Source: CADCVT01 sp036389155 (GTDB lineage: Bacteria; Actinomycetota; Thermoleophilia; Solirubrobacterales; Solirubrobacteraceae). From it: 64,000 nucleotides of DNA. Every line of letters starts with the position of its first letter. The stretch's first letter is position 1. The translations under genes and the position numbers were made by a program. The notes under the pieces are model-generated. The model was given only the letters and a program-made list of their open reading frames with translations, did no database searches and was not told the DNA's origin. Positions 25,598 through 33,464 of the stretch are shown one piece after another. Location of the stretch: NCBI GenBank assembly GCA_036389155.1, contig DASVQN010000025.1, positions 17,389 to 81,388 on the forward strand, given 5' to 3'.

Positions 25598-26233
25598 GTG
25601 GACCTGACGAAGCGCCAGCAGGAGATCTTCGACTTCATCAAGCGGTACTCGGCGAAGTACGGGTATCCGCCGACGGTGCGCGACATCGGCAAGGCCGTCG
25701 GGCTCGCCTCGTCGTCGACCGTGCACGCGCATCTGGCGAACCTCGAGAAGGCCGGGCTGCTGCGCCGCGACCCCTCGAAGCCGCGGGCGATCGAGCTGCT
25801 CGACCGGGCGATCGAGAACGTGCGCGACACGGTGGGGTCGGGCGTGCGGTCGGTGGTCGGCGGCGGGGGCATCCCGGTGCTCGGCTCGGTCGCCGCGGGC
25901 GCGCCCGTGCTCGCGGAGGAGAACATCGAGGACTACGTCGACGTCCCGGCGGTCGCCGGCGGCGAGCAGGCGGAGTTCATCCTGAAGGTCAAGGGCGACT
26001 CGATGGTCGACGCGGGGATCCTCGAGGGCGACTACGTCGTCGTCCACCGGCAGGACACCGCCAACGACGGCGACATCGTCGTCGCGCTCGTCGGGGAGGA
26101 GGCGACCGTGAAGACCTTCTACCGCGAGGCGGACCACATCCGCCTGCAGCCTGAGAACGCGCGCCTGGAGCCGATCCGGTCCCGCGACGTGAAGATCCTC
26201 GGCCGGATGGTCGGGCTGCTGAGGCACGTGTGA
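25598..26233 (+). CDS. lexA: LexA repressor of the SOS regulon
   Basis: 211 residues from GTG 25598, chosen because GAGGAG lies six bases upstream; an ATG at 25577 has no ribosome site. The N-terminal winged helix (LTKRQQEIFDFIKRY, then PPTVRDIGKAVGLASSSTVHAHL) binds the operator. IPVLGSVAAGAPV contains the Ala-Gly autocleavage site, and GDSMVDAGILEGDYVVV holds the catalytic Ser, with the Lys in EEATVKTFYREAD. On activated RecA filaments it cleaves itself and releases the regulon, here at least lexA, imuB and dnaE2. It is followed 4 bp later by a small zinc-ribbon gene. Confidence 0.97.
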   Translation: MDLTKRQQEIFDFIKRYSAKYGYPPTVRDIGKAVGLASSSTVHAHLANLEKAGLLRRDPSKPRAIELLDRAIENVRDTVGSGVRSVVGGGGIPVLGSVAAGAPVLAEENIEDYVDVPAVAGGEQAEFILKVKGDSMVDAGILEGDYVVVHRQDTANDGDIVVALVGEEATVKTFYREADHIRLQPENARLEPIRSRDVKILGRMVGLLRHV

Positions 26234-26237
26234 CGCC

Positions 26238-26486
26238 ATGGCGACGCTGACGCTCGACATCGCGCAGAGGAGCCTCCTCGACCCGGTCGAGGAGGCGGCC
26301 CGCGCGTCGGCGACGCTCGCCGACGGCCCCACGCTCGACGACGTCGTCGCCCGGACGTGGTCGGCGCTCCGCGTCTTGCGCTCCGCCTCGTGCCTGCTCT
26401 GCGGCGGCGAGGTCGCGCCGCGCTACGGCTCCGGGCCGCACCCGGTCGGCGGCGCTTGCCGCTCCTGCGGCACCGAGATCGCCTGA
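26238..26486 (+). CDS. Small zinc-ribbon protein co-transcribed with lexA
   Basis: This 82-residue protein starts with ATG four bases after the lexA stop, so it is very likely in the lexA transcript and SOS-controlled. The N-terminal 50 residues are helical and acidic. The C-terminal 35 residues hold two Cys pairs, CLLCGG and CRSCGT, spaced for one zinc ribbon. I do not recognise a named family. Small zinc-ribbon proteins can bind nucleic acid or partner proteins, but nothing specific can be claimed. Confidence 0.65.
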   Translation: MATLTLDIAQRSLLDPVEEAARASATLADGPTLDDVVARTWSALRVLRSASCLLCGGEVAPRYGSGPHPVGGACRSCGTEIA

Positions 26487-26623
26487 GGGATTCTCGTCGC
26501 GCCTGGACGGCGCCGCTCAGAGGAGCCCGTGCAGAGCACTGTGCCCCTCTGCGCGGACGCGCCCAGCCACGACGCGATCCCTCAGGCACCGCATCGCTCT
26601 CCTCGTGTGGGTCTACACTTGTC

Positions 26624-26949
<326 letters not shown>

Positions 26950-26950
26950 G

Positions 26951-26983
26951 GAAGAGGCCCCGGCGACGGGGCCTCTTCTATTT
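26951..26983 (+). terminator. Rho-independent terminator of rnpB
   Basis: GAAGAGGCCCCG (26951-26962), the loop GCGA and CGGGGCCTCTTC (26967-26978) form a perfect 12-bp stem followed by TATTT. It begins right after the rnpB P1 helix and separates rnpB from the convergent acylase gene. Confidence 0.93.
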
Positions 26984-27009
26984 CCCCTCCGACGCGCGGC
27001 GAGAATGCG

Positions 27010-29403
27010 TCAGGGCGCGAGCTCGACCACTTGCTCCCAGGTGCCGCGGTCGAAGAACGGGATGTCGTTCCACGCCGCCGCGCCCTGGGCGCTCACGTCG
27101 TACATCTTGCGTGGCGCCCGCCACTTCGAGACGTCGTCGGTCGAGTACTTGCCGGCGAGGACGGTGAACGTCGCGTCGGCGGCGGCCTGCAGGCCCGCGT
27201 CGTCGAGGGTGCGCAGCGCATACGACTCGCCCAGCGTGATGTCGAACTGGTGCGACGAGCCGGGGGTCCCGAGCAGGTGCTGCGCGCGCTCGACCGCACC
27301 GGGCCCGGCCAGCCTCTCCACCGCGACCTTCTGCGCGTCGGTCTTGAACTGCTCCCAGATCTCGACGCCCGGATCGGTCGTGTTGTTCTGGTCGACCTCG
27401 TAGTACGAGCCGTTCCACTTCAGGAGCGCGTCGAAGATCAGCGCGGCGTGGCCGGTCGAGCCGGCGCCGGCCGCGCGCAGCCGGTTCTCGGCGATCGGGC
27501 GCTGCTGCGCCGTGGTGCCCGCCTTGAACGGGACGCCGCGCGCGCCCTCCCACGACGGCCGCGCGGCGAGGTCGCGGACGATCCGCCGCAGCCACGCCGA
27601 CCGGTGGTACGGACCGGTCGCGCGCTCGCGCGCCTCGGAGTCCCCGTTCGTCCACCCGGCCGACGGCACGTTGTTCCAGTTGAACAGGTAGCCCTGCTTC
27701 GGGTTGATGACGTGCGGCGTCCGGCGCCGCGGCAGCAACCCGCGCCACTCCGCCTCGCCGGTCCCCGGATACGGCAGGCGCTCGTCGAACCCACGCGGTC
27801 GCAGCGGGTGCAGCCCCGGGTGCCAGTAGCCGATGTTCCCCTGCGAGTCGGCCGCGATGATGTTCTCGTTCCACGTGACCTTCTGCAGCGCGCGGTCGAC
27901 GTCGCGGACGGTCTTCGCCTCGGTCACCTTCGTCAGCCCCTCGAGCGTCTCCAGCTCGCGCATCCAGATCGCGTAGCGCCGGGCGTACGCCTGGCCGCCG
28001 GCGCGCACCTCGACCGGCCCGTGCACCGTCCGGCAGATCCGCTCCGTCTTCGACCCCGCGCCCGGCACGACGTCCGGGAACGCGAGGAGGTCGGTGGGTG
28101 GGGAGCGGTAGGTGAACGTCTCGTCGCGGCACTCCATCTGGTGCTCGGCGCCGTTGAAGCGGTACGACTCGGGCGAGACGAGCTCCTCGGCGTAGAGGTC
28201 GTCCTCGTCGGAGAGCCCGCTGGTGTAGCCCCACGCGACGTCCTCGTTGTGGCCGATGGCCACCAGCGGCACGCCCGCCGCCGTCACGCCGCGCACGTCG
28301 TAGCCGGGCGCGTGGACCTCGAGCTCCACGAACAGCTCGGGGATCGAGTAGCCGAGCTGCGGGCCGTTGAACAGGAAGGCGCCGCGGTCCGGCCGCTTCT
28401 TGCGCACGGCCATCATGTACGAGCCGCCGACGTGCCCGAGCAGGCCCTCCGCGACGTTCGCCCGCGCCGCCGCGGCCGCGCCCTCGGTCGGCAGCGTCCA
28501 CCCCTTCGACACCTCCTGCGTCCGCGCGAACGAGTCGGCCTCGAGCTTGCGCCGCCGCGCCGGCGAGCCCGGCCCCGGCTGGGACGGGAAGACGCCCTCG
28601 CGCGGCGGGATCGTCGGCACGGCGCCCGGCGTGCGGATCGGCAGCAGCGCGTCGAACGCCGTCGGCCCGATCGCGCGCAGCACCTGCAGGTTCTGCAGCT
28701 CGACGCCGCTCCCCGACGGCACGGTGCGCGCGAGGAAGATCCCGACGGCGACCGAGTCGTCGATCGTCCAGTCGTTCAGCGGGACGCCCAGCGCGGCGAA
28801 CTCGCCGGGCATGTCGTCCGGGTTGTTGCGGACGTGCTCGATCCACGCGTTGATGCCGTCCTTGTACGGCGTCAGCCGCTCGCGCAGGCCCGGCGGCAGC
28901 GCGTCGAGCATCTTCGCCCGCTCGCCCGCGGTGTAGTAGTCGCGCCGGGCGATGAGGTCGTCGTCGAGGTACGACGACCCGAGGATCTCCGCCAGCCGGC
29001 CGGTCGTCGCGCGGCGGAAGAGCTCGAGCTGGAAGAGGCGGTCCTGGGCGACGGCGTAGCCGGCGCCCCACCACATGTCCTCGAGCGAGCCCGCGGTGAT
29101 CGCCGGCACGCCGAAGCTGTCGCGCACGATCTTGACGCCGGGCTTCGGCGCCTCCTCGACCCCGGGCTGGCCGAAGGTGTGCGGCTTGCGGCGGAAGTTG
29201 ACGAACAGGTCGCTCTGGTCGGTGAGGTGCGGCGAGCCGGTGCCGTCGGCCACGCCGGCCGTCGACACGAAGCCGCTCTGCCCGGGCGGCAGGACGTCCT
29301 CGGCGTTGACGATCCGCGCGGCGGCGGTCGCGGGCAACGCGACGAGGACGAGGAGGGCGAGGACGGCGAGGGGCAGGCGCACGAGGGGGCGCAAGCTAGC
29401 CAC
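27010..29403 (-). CDS. Secreted penicillin-acylase-type Ntn hydrolase
   Basis: 797 residues from GTG 29403; a TTG at 29394 is an alternative start. The N-terminus is a signal peptide (LPLAVLALLVLVALPATAAA). The alpha-subunit part contains DSFGVPAITAGS and DRLFQLELFRR, both typical of penicillin amidases. GHVGGSYMMAV near residue 328 supplies the Gly-Ser autoprocessing site; the Ser becomes the N-terminal nucleophile of the beta subunit. IGHNEDVAWGYT, VTWNENIIAADSQGNIGYW and the final FDRGTWEQVVELAP region complete the beta subunit. Such enzymes cleave penicillins, acyl-homoserine lactones or other amides outside the cell; the substrate is not predictable. It diverges from imuB, with the imuB operator in the 69-bp gap. 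Confidence 0.9.
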   Translation of the reverse strand: MASLRPLVRLPLAVLALLVLVALPATAAARIVNAEDVLPPGQSGFVSTAGVADGTGSPHLTDQSDLFVNFRRKPHTFGQPGVEEAPKPGVKIVRDSFGVPAITAGSLEDMWWGAGYAVAQDRLFQLELFRRATTGRLAEILGSSYLDDDLIARRDYYTAGERAKMLDALPPGLRERLTPYKDGINAWIEHVRNNPDDMPGEFAALGVPLNDWTIDDSVAVGIFLARTVPSGSGVELQNLQVLRAIGPTAFDALLPIRTPGAVPTIPPREGVFPSQPGPGSPARRRKLEADSFARTQEVSKGWTLPTEGAAAAARANVAEGLLGHVGGSYMMAVRKKRPDRGAFLFNGPQLGYSIPELFVELEVHAPGYDVRGVTAAGVPLVAIGHNEDVAWGYTSGLSDEDDLYAEELVSPESYRFNGAEHQMECRDETFTYRSPPTDLLAFPDVVPGAGSKTERICRTVHGPVEVRAGGQAYARRYAIWMRELETLEGLTKVTEAKTVRDVDRALQKVTWNENIIAADSQGNIGYWHPGLHPLRPRGFDERLPYPGTGEAEWRGLLPRRRTPHVINPKQGYLFNWNNVPSAGWTNGDSEARERATGPYHRSAWLRRIVRDLAARPSWEGARGVPFKAGTTAQQRPIAENRLRAAGAGSTGHAALIFDALLKWNGSYYEVDQNNTTDPGVEIWEQFKTDAQKVAVERLAGPGAVERAQHLLGTPGSSHQFDITLGESYALRTLDDAGLQAAADATFTVLAGKYSTDDVSKWRAPRKMYDVSAQGAAAWNDIPFFDRGTWEQVVELAP

Positions 29404-29453
29404 CCGACCGGCCGCCGCGCGCCGGTTGCGCTTGCGCCGCAACAGAATCGTTG

Positions 29454-29467
29454 CGAACATGTGTTCG
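29454..29467 (+). promoter_or_regulatory. LexA (SOS) box in front of imuB
   Basis: CGAACATGTGTTCG is the exact reverse complement of the lexA operator, a CGAAC-N4-GTTCG element with five-base arms. It ends five bases before the imuB ATG, so it must overlap the promoter or start of transcription; no Shine-Dalgarno sequence fits between box and start. Confidence 0.92.
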
Positions 29468-29472
29468 ATTCG

Positions 29473-30657
29473 ATGATCGTCTGCGTCCTCCTTCCGCGGT
29501 TCGCCCTCACCGTCGCCGCGGCCGACCGCGAGCAGCTGCTCGGCCAGCCCGCCGCGCTCGCCCCCGAGCCCGGGCGCGAGCAGCTCGTCGGCGAGGTCTC
29601 GCCCGCGGCCGAGGCGCAGGGCGTCAGGCCGGGGATGCGCCTCGGCGAGGCGCTCGCGCGCTCCCCGCGGCTCGCGCTCGTCCCGCCCGATCCGGTCGGC
29701 GTCGCCGACGCGTGGGAGGCGGTGTTGAAGCGGCTCGAGTCGATCGGCGCCGCCGTCGAGGCGCCCGCGCCAGGCCAGGCGCTGTTCGACTCCACCGGCC
29801 TGCGGCGGCTGCACAGCGGCCACCTCGACGGCGTCCTCGAGGCCGCCCGGCGGGCGCTCAAGCGGCCCGCCCGCATCGGCGCCGGCCCGACGCGCTTCGT
29901 CGCTCTCGCCGCCGCGCACACCGCCCGCGCGCGGCGCCCCGTCGTCGTCGCGGGCGACCGCGCGCGGGACTTCCTCGCGGGTCGTCCCGTCGACCTCCTC
30001 CGCCACCGCCCGGGGCTCGAGCGCCTCCCCGAGCAGCTCGAGCGCCTCGGCGTCGCGACGCTCGGCGAGCTCGCGAAGCTGCCGCGCGCCGCGCTGGCCG
30101 ACCGGTTCGGCACCGCCGGCACCCGTGCGCACGAGCTCGCCAGCGGAGAGGACACGCCGGTCCGCCCGCGCGCGGCGAGCGAACGGCTCGAGGAGACGCT
30201 CGACCTCCCGGAGGCGGCTTCCGGCCCGCAGCTCGAGCGCGGGCTGTCGATGCTCGTCGACCGCCTCCTCGCGCGCCGCGACCGCGACGGGCGCACGATC
30301 CGCGCGGCGGTCCTGTCCGCGACGCTCGTCGAGAGCGGCGGGACGTGGCGCGAGCGCGTGGTCTTCCGCGAGGCGACCGCCGATCCCGGCCGGATGATGC
30401 TCGTCCTCGCGAGCCGCCTGCACCTCCTTCCCGCGCCCGCCGAGACCCTCCGCCTCGCCGCCGACCGGCTCGGCCCGTCCCATGCGTCCGGCGACGCGCT
30501 GTTCGAGGACGGCACCGCCGAGCGCCGCGCCCGGCTGCGCGAGGCGGTCGGCCAGGCGCGCGCCGCGGCCGGCCCGGAGGCGGCGCTGCGCGTCCTGGCG
30601 GTCGACCCGGACTCGCGCGTCCCCGAGCGGCGCGCCGTCCTGACCCCGTTCGAGTAG
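29473..30657 (+). CDS. imuB: ImuB-type inactive Y-family polymerase (SOS mutasome)
   Basis: 394 residues from ATG 29473. The fold is that of a Y-family DNA polymerase: palm start MIVCVLLPRFALTVAAAD, ALFDSTGLRRLHSG, and the helix-hairpin-helix region LERLGVATLGELAKLPRAALADRFG. The catalytic carboxylates are missing. The first motif has no Asp-x-Asp and the SIDE motif is replaced by QALFDST, which is the hallmark of ImuB rather than DinB. ImuB is thought to link the beta clamp and DnaE2 during error-prone translesion synthesis. The LexA box just upstream makes it SOS-inducible. It abuts the DUF6504 gene with no gap. No imuA/imuA' partner is in the window. Confidence 0.88.
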   Translation: MIVCVLLPRFALTVAAADREQLLGQPAALAPEPGREQLVGEVSPAAEAQGVRPGMRLGEALARSPRLALVPPDPVGVADAWEAVLKRLESIGAAVEAPAPGQALFDSTGLRRLHSGHLDGVLEAARRALKRPARIGAGPTRFVALAAAHTARARRPVVVAGDRARDFLAGRPVDLLRHRPGLERLPEQLERLGVATLGELAKLPRAALADRFGTAGTRAHELASGEDTPVRPRAASERLEETLDLPEAASGPQLERGLSMLVDRLLARRDRDGRTIRAAVLSATLVESGGTWRERVVFREATADPGRMMLVLASRLHLLPAPAETLRLAADRLGPSHASGDALFEDGTAERRARLREAVGQARAAAGPEAALRVLAVDPDSRVPERRAVLTPFE

Positions 30658-30903
30658 ATGTCGCCCGGCCCGCGTCGCCTCAACGAGCCGCGGCCGGCGC
30701 GCGTCCGCGCGGGCGGAGGAGGGCGGCCGCTGACGATCGCCGGGCGCGAGGTGGACGCCGTGCGCGAGTCGTGGCTCGTCGAGGACCGGTGGTGGACCGA
30801 CCGGCCGATCCGCCGGCGCTACTGGGAGGTCGTCACCGCCGACGGGCGCAACCTCGTCGTGTTCCGCGAGATCGAGCGCGGCGCCTGGTTCCTCCAGCGC
30901 TGA
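30658..30903 (+). CDS. DUF6504-family protein coupled to imuB
   Basis: This 81-residue protein has an ATG directly after the imuB stop, so translation is almost certainly coupled. The conserved part is VDAVRESWLVEDRWWTDRPIRRRYWEVVT followed by VVFREIERGAWFLQR (positions 30751-30900). It is a Trp/Arg-rich beta domain that I recognise as DUF6504, a family found beside ImuB-type polymerases in Actinobacteria. The function is unknown; the genomic link suggests an accessory to the mutasome, perhaps binding ImuB or DNA. The first 25 residues are basic and disordered. Confidence 0.75.
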   Translation: MSPGPRRLNEPRPARVRAGGGGRPLTIAGREVDAVRESWLVEDRWWTDRPIRRRYWEVVTADGRNLVVFREIERGAWFLQR

Positions 30904-30919
30904 GCGCCGTGCTGCCACG

Positions 30920-32152
30920 ATGAGGCGGATGCCGTCCGCCGGCCTGGGCCACGTCGCCACCGCCTCGTTCCTCGCTTCCCGCCTCGTGCCGACGGGCGGG
31001 TTCGCCGTGGCGCTGGCCGGCGGGGTCGCGGTCGCGCGCGCGTCGGAGCGCGACGGGTTCCGCGCCGGCGCGGGCACGAGCGCGGCCGCGATGCTCCAGA
31101 CCGTCGCGATAATGGGCCCGGCGCGCGTGGGGATCCCGCTGACGCAGGCGGTCTCCGCTCCCGTGCTCGGGCGGATGGAGGCGCGCGGGCGCGGGACCGT
31201 CGCGCAGGCGCTCGCGGCGGCGGCGATCCGGCTCGCGCACCACGTCGTCGGCTTCGTCTTCTACGCGTGGCTGATCCTGGGGATCGATGCGTACACCGGC
31301 ACGTACGACCGGCTGCTCGGCTGGCTGCCCCTGCTGCCGGACGGGCGGACGGGCGCGCTGATCGCGACCGGCCTGTCGATGCTGGCGTGGGCCGCGGGTG
31401 CGAGCACGGTGCAGGCCGTCGTGTACCGGCGCGGGCTCGGCCGCTGGCCGGCGCCGTCGCAGGGCGCCCCCGCCGCGGTGCAGGCGCCTCCGTCCGCTCC
31501 GTCCTCGTCCGCGCCGGTCGCGCGTCCTCGGTTCGACCCGCGCGCGGTGCTGCTGGCGGCGGTCGTCGCGTTCATCGTGCTGGTCGCGAGCACCGCGTGG
31601 CCGCTGCTCGCGGCGGTCGCCGGGTGGCTCGCGGTGGCGTCGGTCTTCGCGCGCGGCGACCGCGCGCCGCTGCGGGCGGGGCTGATCCTGACGGCGGCGC
31701 TGGCCTTCACGACGCTCGTGTTCGGCTTCGCCGGCGGGCTCGGGCTCGACTCGACGCTGCGCCGCACCGCGCGCGCCGCGCTGCTCGTTCTGGTGGCGAC
31801 GTGGCTGCGGTCCGCGGCGGGGGAGGAGGGGCTGCGCGAGGTCTTCCGCCGGCTGCTGCGCCGCTTGTCGCGCGTGCCGATCGCGCGGGAGACGGAGGCG
31901 GTGCTCGGCGGGCTGGGGTCGACGGGTGCGCTGGCCGACTCGGGGCGGCGGCTGATCGCGCGGCTGCGCGGGGTCGAGAAGGAGCCGGCGCCGCTGACCG
32001 ACGCGGTGCTCGACTGGGTCGCGGGGGAGGCGGGCAAGCACACGCCGGCGCCCGCGGAGCCTCCGCAGGCGATGCGCGCGCGGCCGTGGGACGGGCTGCT
32101 CGTCGCGCTCGCGATGGCGACGGTGCTCGTCCTGTTGCCGCTCGGTGCGTAG
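30920..32152 (+). CDS. Unknown polytopic membrane protein in the SOS locus
   Basis: I do not recognise this 410-residue protein. It has two hydrophobic blocks. Residues about 15-180 hold four or five segments with Gly/Ala-rich sequence such as GGFAVALAGGVAVARA. After a Pro/Ser/Ala-rich linker, residues about 208-300 hold three or four more, followed by a soluble basic stretch and a final C-terminal helix (LLVALAMATVLVLLPLGA). It starts 17 bp after the DUF6504 gene with no terminator between, so read-through from the SOS-controlled imuB promoter is likely. Its position between imuB and dnaE2 may or may not reflect a shared job. Confidence 0.6.
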   Translation: MRRMPSAGLGHVATASFLASRLVPTGGFAVALAGGVAVARASERDGFRAGAGTSAAAMLQTVAIMGPARVGIPLTQAVSAPVLGRMEARGRGTVAQALAAAAIRLAHHVVGFVFYAWLILGIDAYTGTYDRLLGWLPLLPDGRTGALIATGLSMLAWAAGASTVQAVVYRRGLGRWPAPSQGAPAAVQAPPSAPSSSAPVARPRFDPRAVLLAAVVAFIVLVASTAWPLLAAVAGWLAVASVFARGDRAPLRAGLILTAALAFTTLVFGFAGGLGLDSTLRRTARAALLVLVATWLRSAAGEEGLREVFRRLLRRLSRVPIARETEAVLGGLGSTGALADSGRRLIARLRGVEKEPAPLTDAVLDWVAGEAGKHTPAPAEPPQAMRARPWDGLLVALAMATVLVLLPLGA

Positions 32153-32205
32153 GACGGCACGGTCGTGCGTTGTTCCGTTGCCCGCGGGCGCGGAGGCTGG
32201 TCCGC

Positions 32206-33432
32206 GTGCGGTTGTCGTCGCAGCGTGGTCAGGCGTCGGTCGAGTGGATCGCGGTGGTGGCGGTCGTCGCGGTCGTGTTCCTCGGCGCGGTCGTGGCCTT
32301 CGCTCCGGGCGCGGGGTCCGCGGTTCCGCGCGCCGTGGAGGCGTCGTTCGCACGGGCGTTCTGCCTGGTCAGCGGCGGCGACTGCCTGGACGGGGCGCCG
32401 CGGCCGTGCGTGGTCGCCGCCGACGAGGAGTCGCACGAGCGGCAGGCGACCTTAATCGTGGCGCGCGGGGCCGACGGGCGGCGCTTCGTGCTGGAGGAGC
32501 GCTCGGACGGGACGTTCGCGATCACCGTCGAGGACACCGCTCGCGGTGGGGGCGGCATCAGCCCGGGTCTGAAGGTGGCGGTCGGCCGGAAGGGCGTCCG
32601 CGCGAGCGCCGAGCTGTTCGGGGACCTGCGCGGCGGCACGGGCCGGCGGTTCGTCGTCCCCGATCGCGCGGCGGCCGAGCGGCTGATGGAGCGGCTGCGG
32701 GCCGAGCGCTCGGGCGCGCGGCGGATCGTCTCGGGCGCCGGCGAGGGCGAGCCCGTCCCCGACGAGCGGTGGTGGTCCTTCGGGCGCGGGGGCGACACGG
32801 AGGCGGCGCTCAGCGCGCTGGGGCTCGAGGCCTCCGCACGCGTGCTGAGCACGGCGGCGGTACGTGTGGTGGAGCGGCCGGTGACCGGGGAGCGGACGGT
32901 CGTGTTGGGTCTCGATCGACGGATCACGGCGGCGCTGACCGTGCCGCTCGCCCGGGCCGGGCTGGGCACGGCGTCGAGCGTGTCGCTGGAGCTCGGGTTC
33001 GACGCGCGCGGGGTTCCGGCGTCGCTGACGGTGCGCGGAGCGCGCGGCGTCGACGGCGAGGTCTCGGTCGCCGGACGGAGGTCGGCCGGCGGCGACCGCG
33101 TCGAGGCGGAGGCGCGGCTCGACCTGGCCGATCCCGTCGCGCGCGGCCTCGTGCACGACCTGCTCGGCGGCGTGCGGTCGGCGGCGCCCGGTCGTGCGCT
33201 GGGTGCTGCGCGGGCGCTCGCCGCGCGGCTGGCGGAGCGGGCGCGGATCGACGTGCGCCTGCTGGCGACGGATCGGTCGGTCGACGTGCACGGCGGCAGC
33301 GTCACGCTCGGGCTCGCCCAGCTCGGCTACGAGGTCGAGGACGTGCGGCAGACGTCGCGGCTGGTGGACGCCGCGGGGCGCGAGCCGGGGATGGGCTGGG
33401 CGCGGCGGCTGGACTGCGTCGGCGTGGCGTGA
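32206..33432 (+). CDS. Secreted protein with TadE/pilin-like N-terminus, function unknown
   Basis: 408 residues from GTG 32206, with GGAGG nine bases upstream. The start, RGQASVEW followed by about 20 hydrophobic residues, is the class III signal/TadE-type N-terminus found in Flp-type pilus and pseudopilin proteins. Here the exported part is much longer than a pilin. It is about 370 residues, with two Cys (FCLVSGGDCLDG) shortly after the membrane segment, then a repetitive, beta-looking region of charged residues. One more Cys lies near the C-terminus (RRLDCVGVA). No pilus assembly genes are nearby. It sits between the unknown membrane protein and dnaE2, 53 bp and 31 bp away. Confidence 0.6.
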   Translation: MRLSSQRGQASVEWIAVVAVVAVVFLGAVVAFAPGAGSAVPRAVEASFARAFCLVSGGDCLDGAPRPCVVAADEESHERQATLIVARGADGRRFVLEERSDGTFAITVEDTARGGGGISPGLKVAVGRKGVRASAELFGDLRGGTGRRFVVPDRAAAERLMERLRAERSGARRIVSGAGEGEPVPDERWWSFGRGGDTEAALSALGLEASARVLSTAAVRVVERPVTGERTVVLGLDRRITAALTVPLARAGLGTASSVSLELGFDARGVPASLTVRGARGVDGEVSVAGRRSAGGDRVEAEARLDLADPVARGLVHDLLGGVRSAAPGRALGAARALAARLAERARIDVRLLATDRSVDVHGGSVTLGLAQLGYEVEDVRQTSRLVDAAGREPGMGWARRLDCVGVA

Positions 33433-33450
33433 AGCCGTCGTCTCCACATG

Positions 33451-33464
33451 CGAACATGTGTTCG
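33451..33464 (+). promoter_or_regulatory. LexA (SOS) box overlapping the dnaE2 start
   Basis: CGAACATGTGTTCG is identical to the imuB box. Its last base is the first base of the GTG start codon of dnaE2. LexA bound here would cover the start of the message, which can have little or no leader. Confidence 0.92.

Noticed and set aside
26513..26545. A CAGAGG...CCTCTG stem after the zinc-ribbon gene as a terminator or small RNA
   Set aside because: The stem is short with a large internal loop and no T-run; there is no good evidence for either role.
27031..29472. An 800-codon upstream extension of the imuB frame
   Set aside because: It runs antisense through the penicillin-acylase gene and upstream of the LexA box; the family N-terminus begins at ATG 29473.
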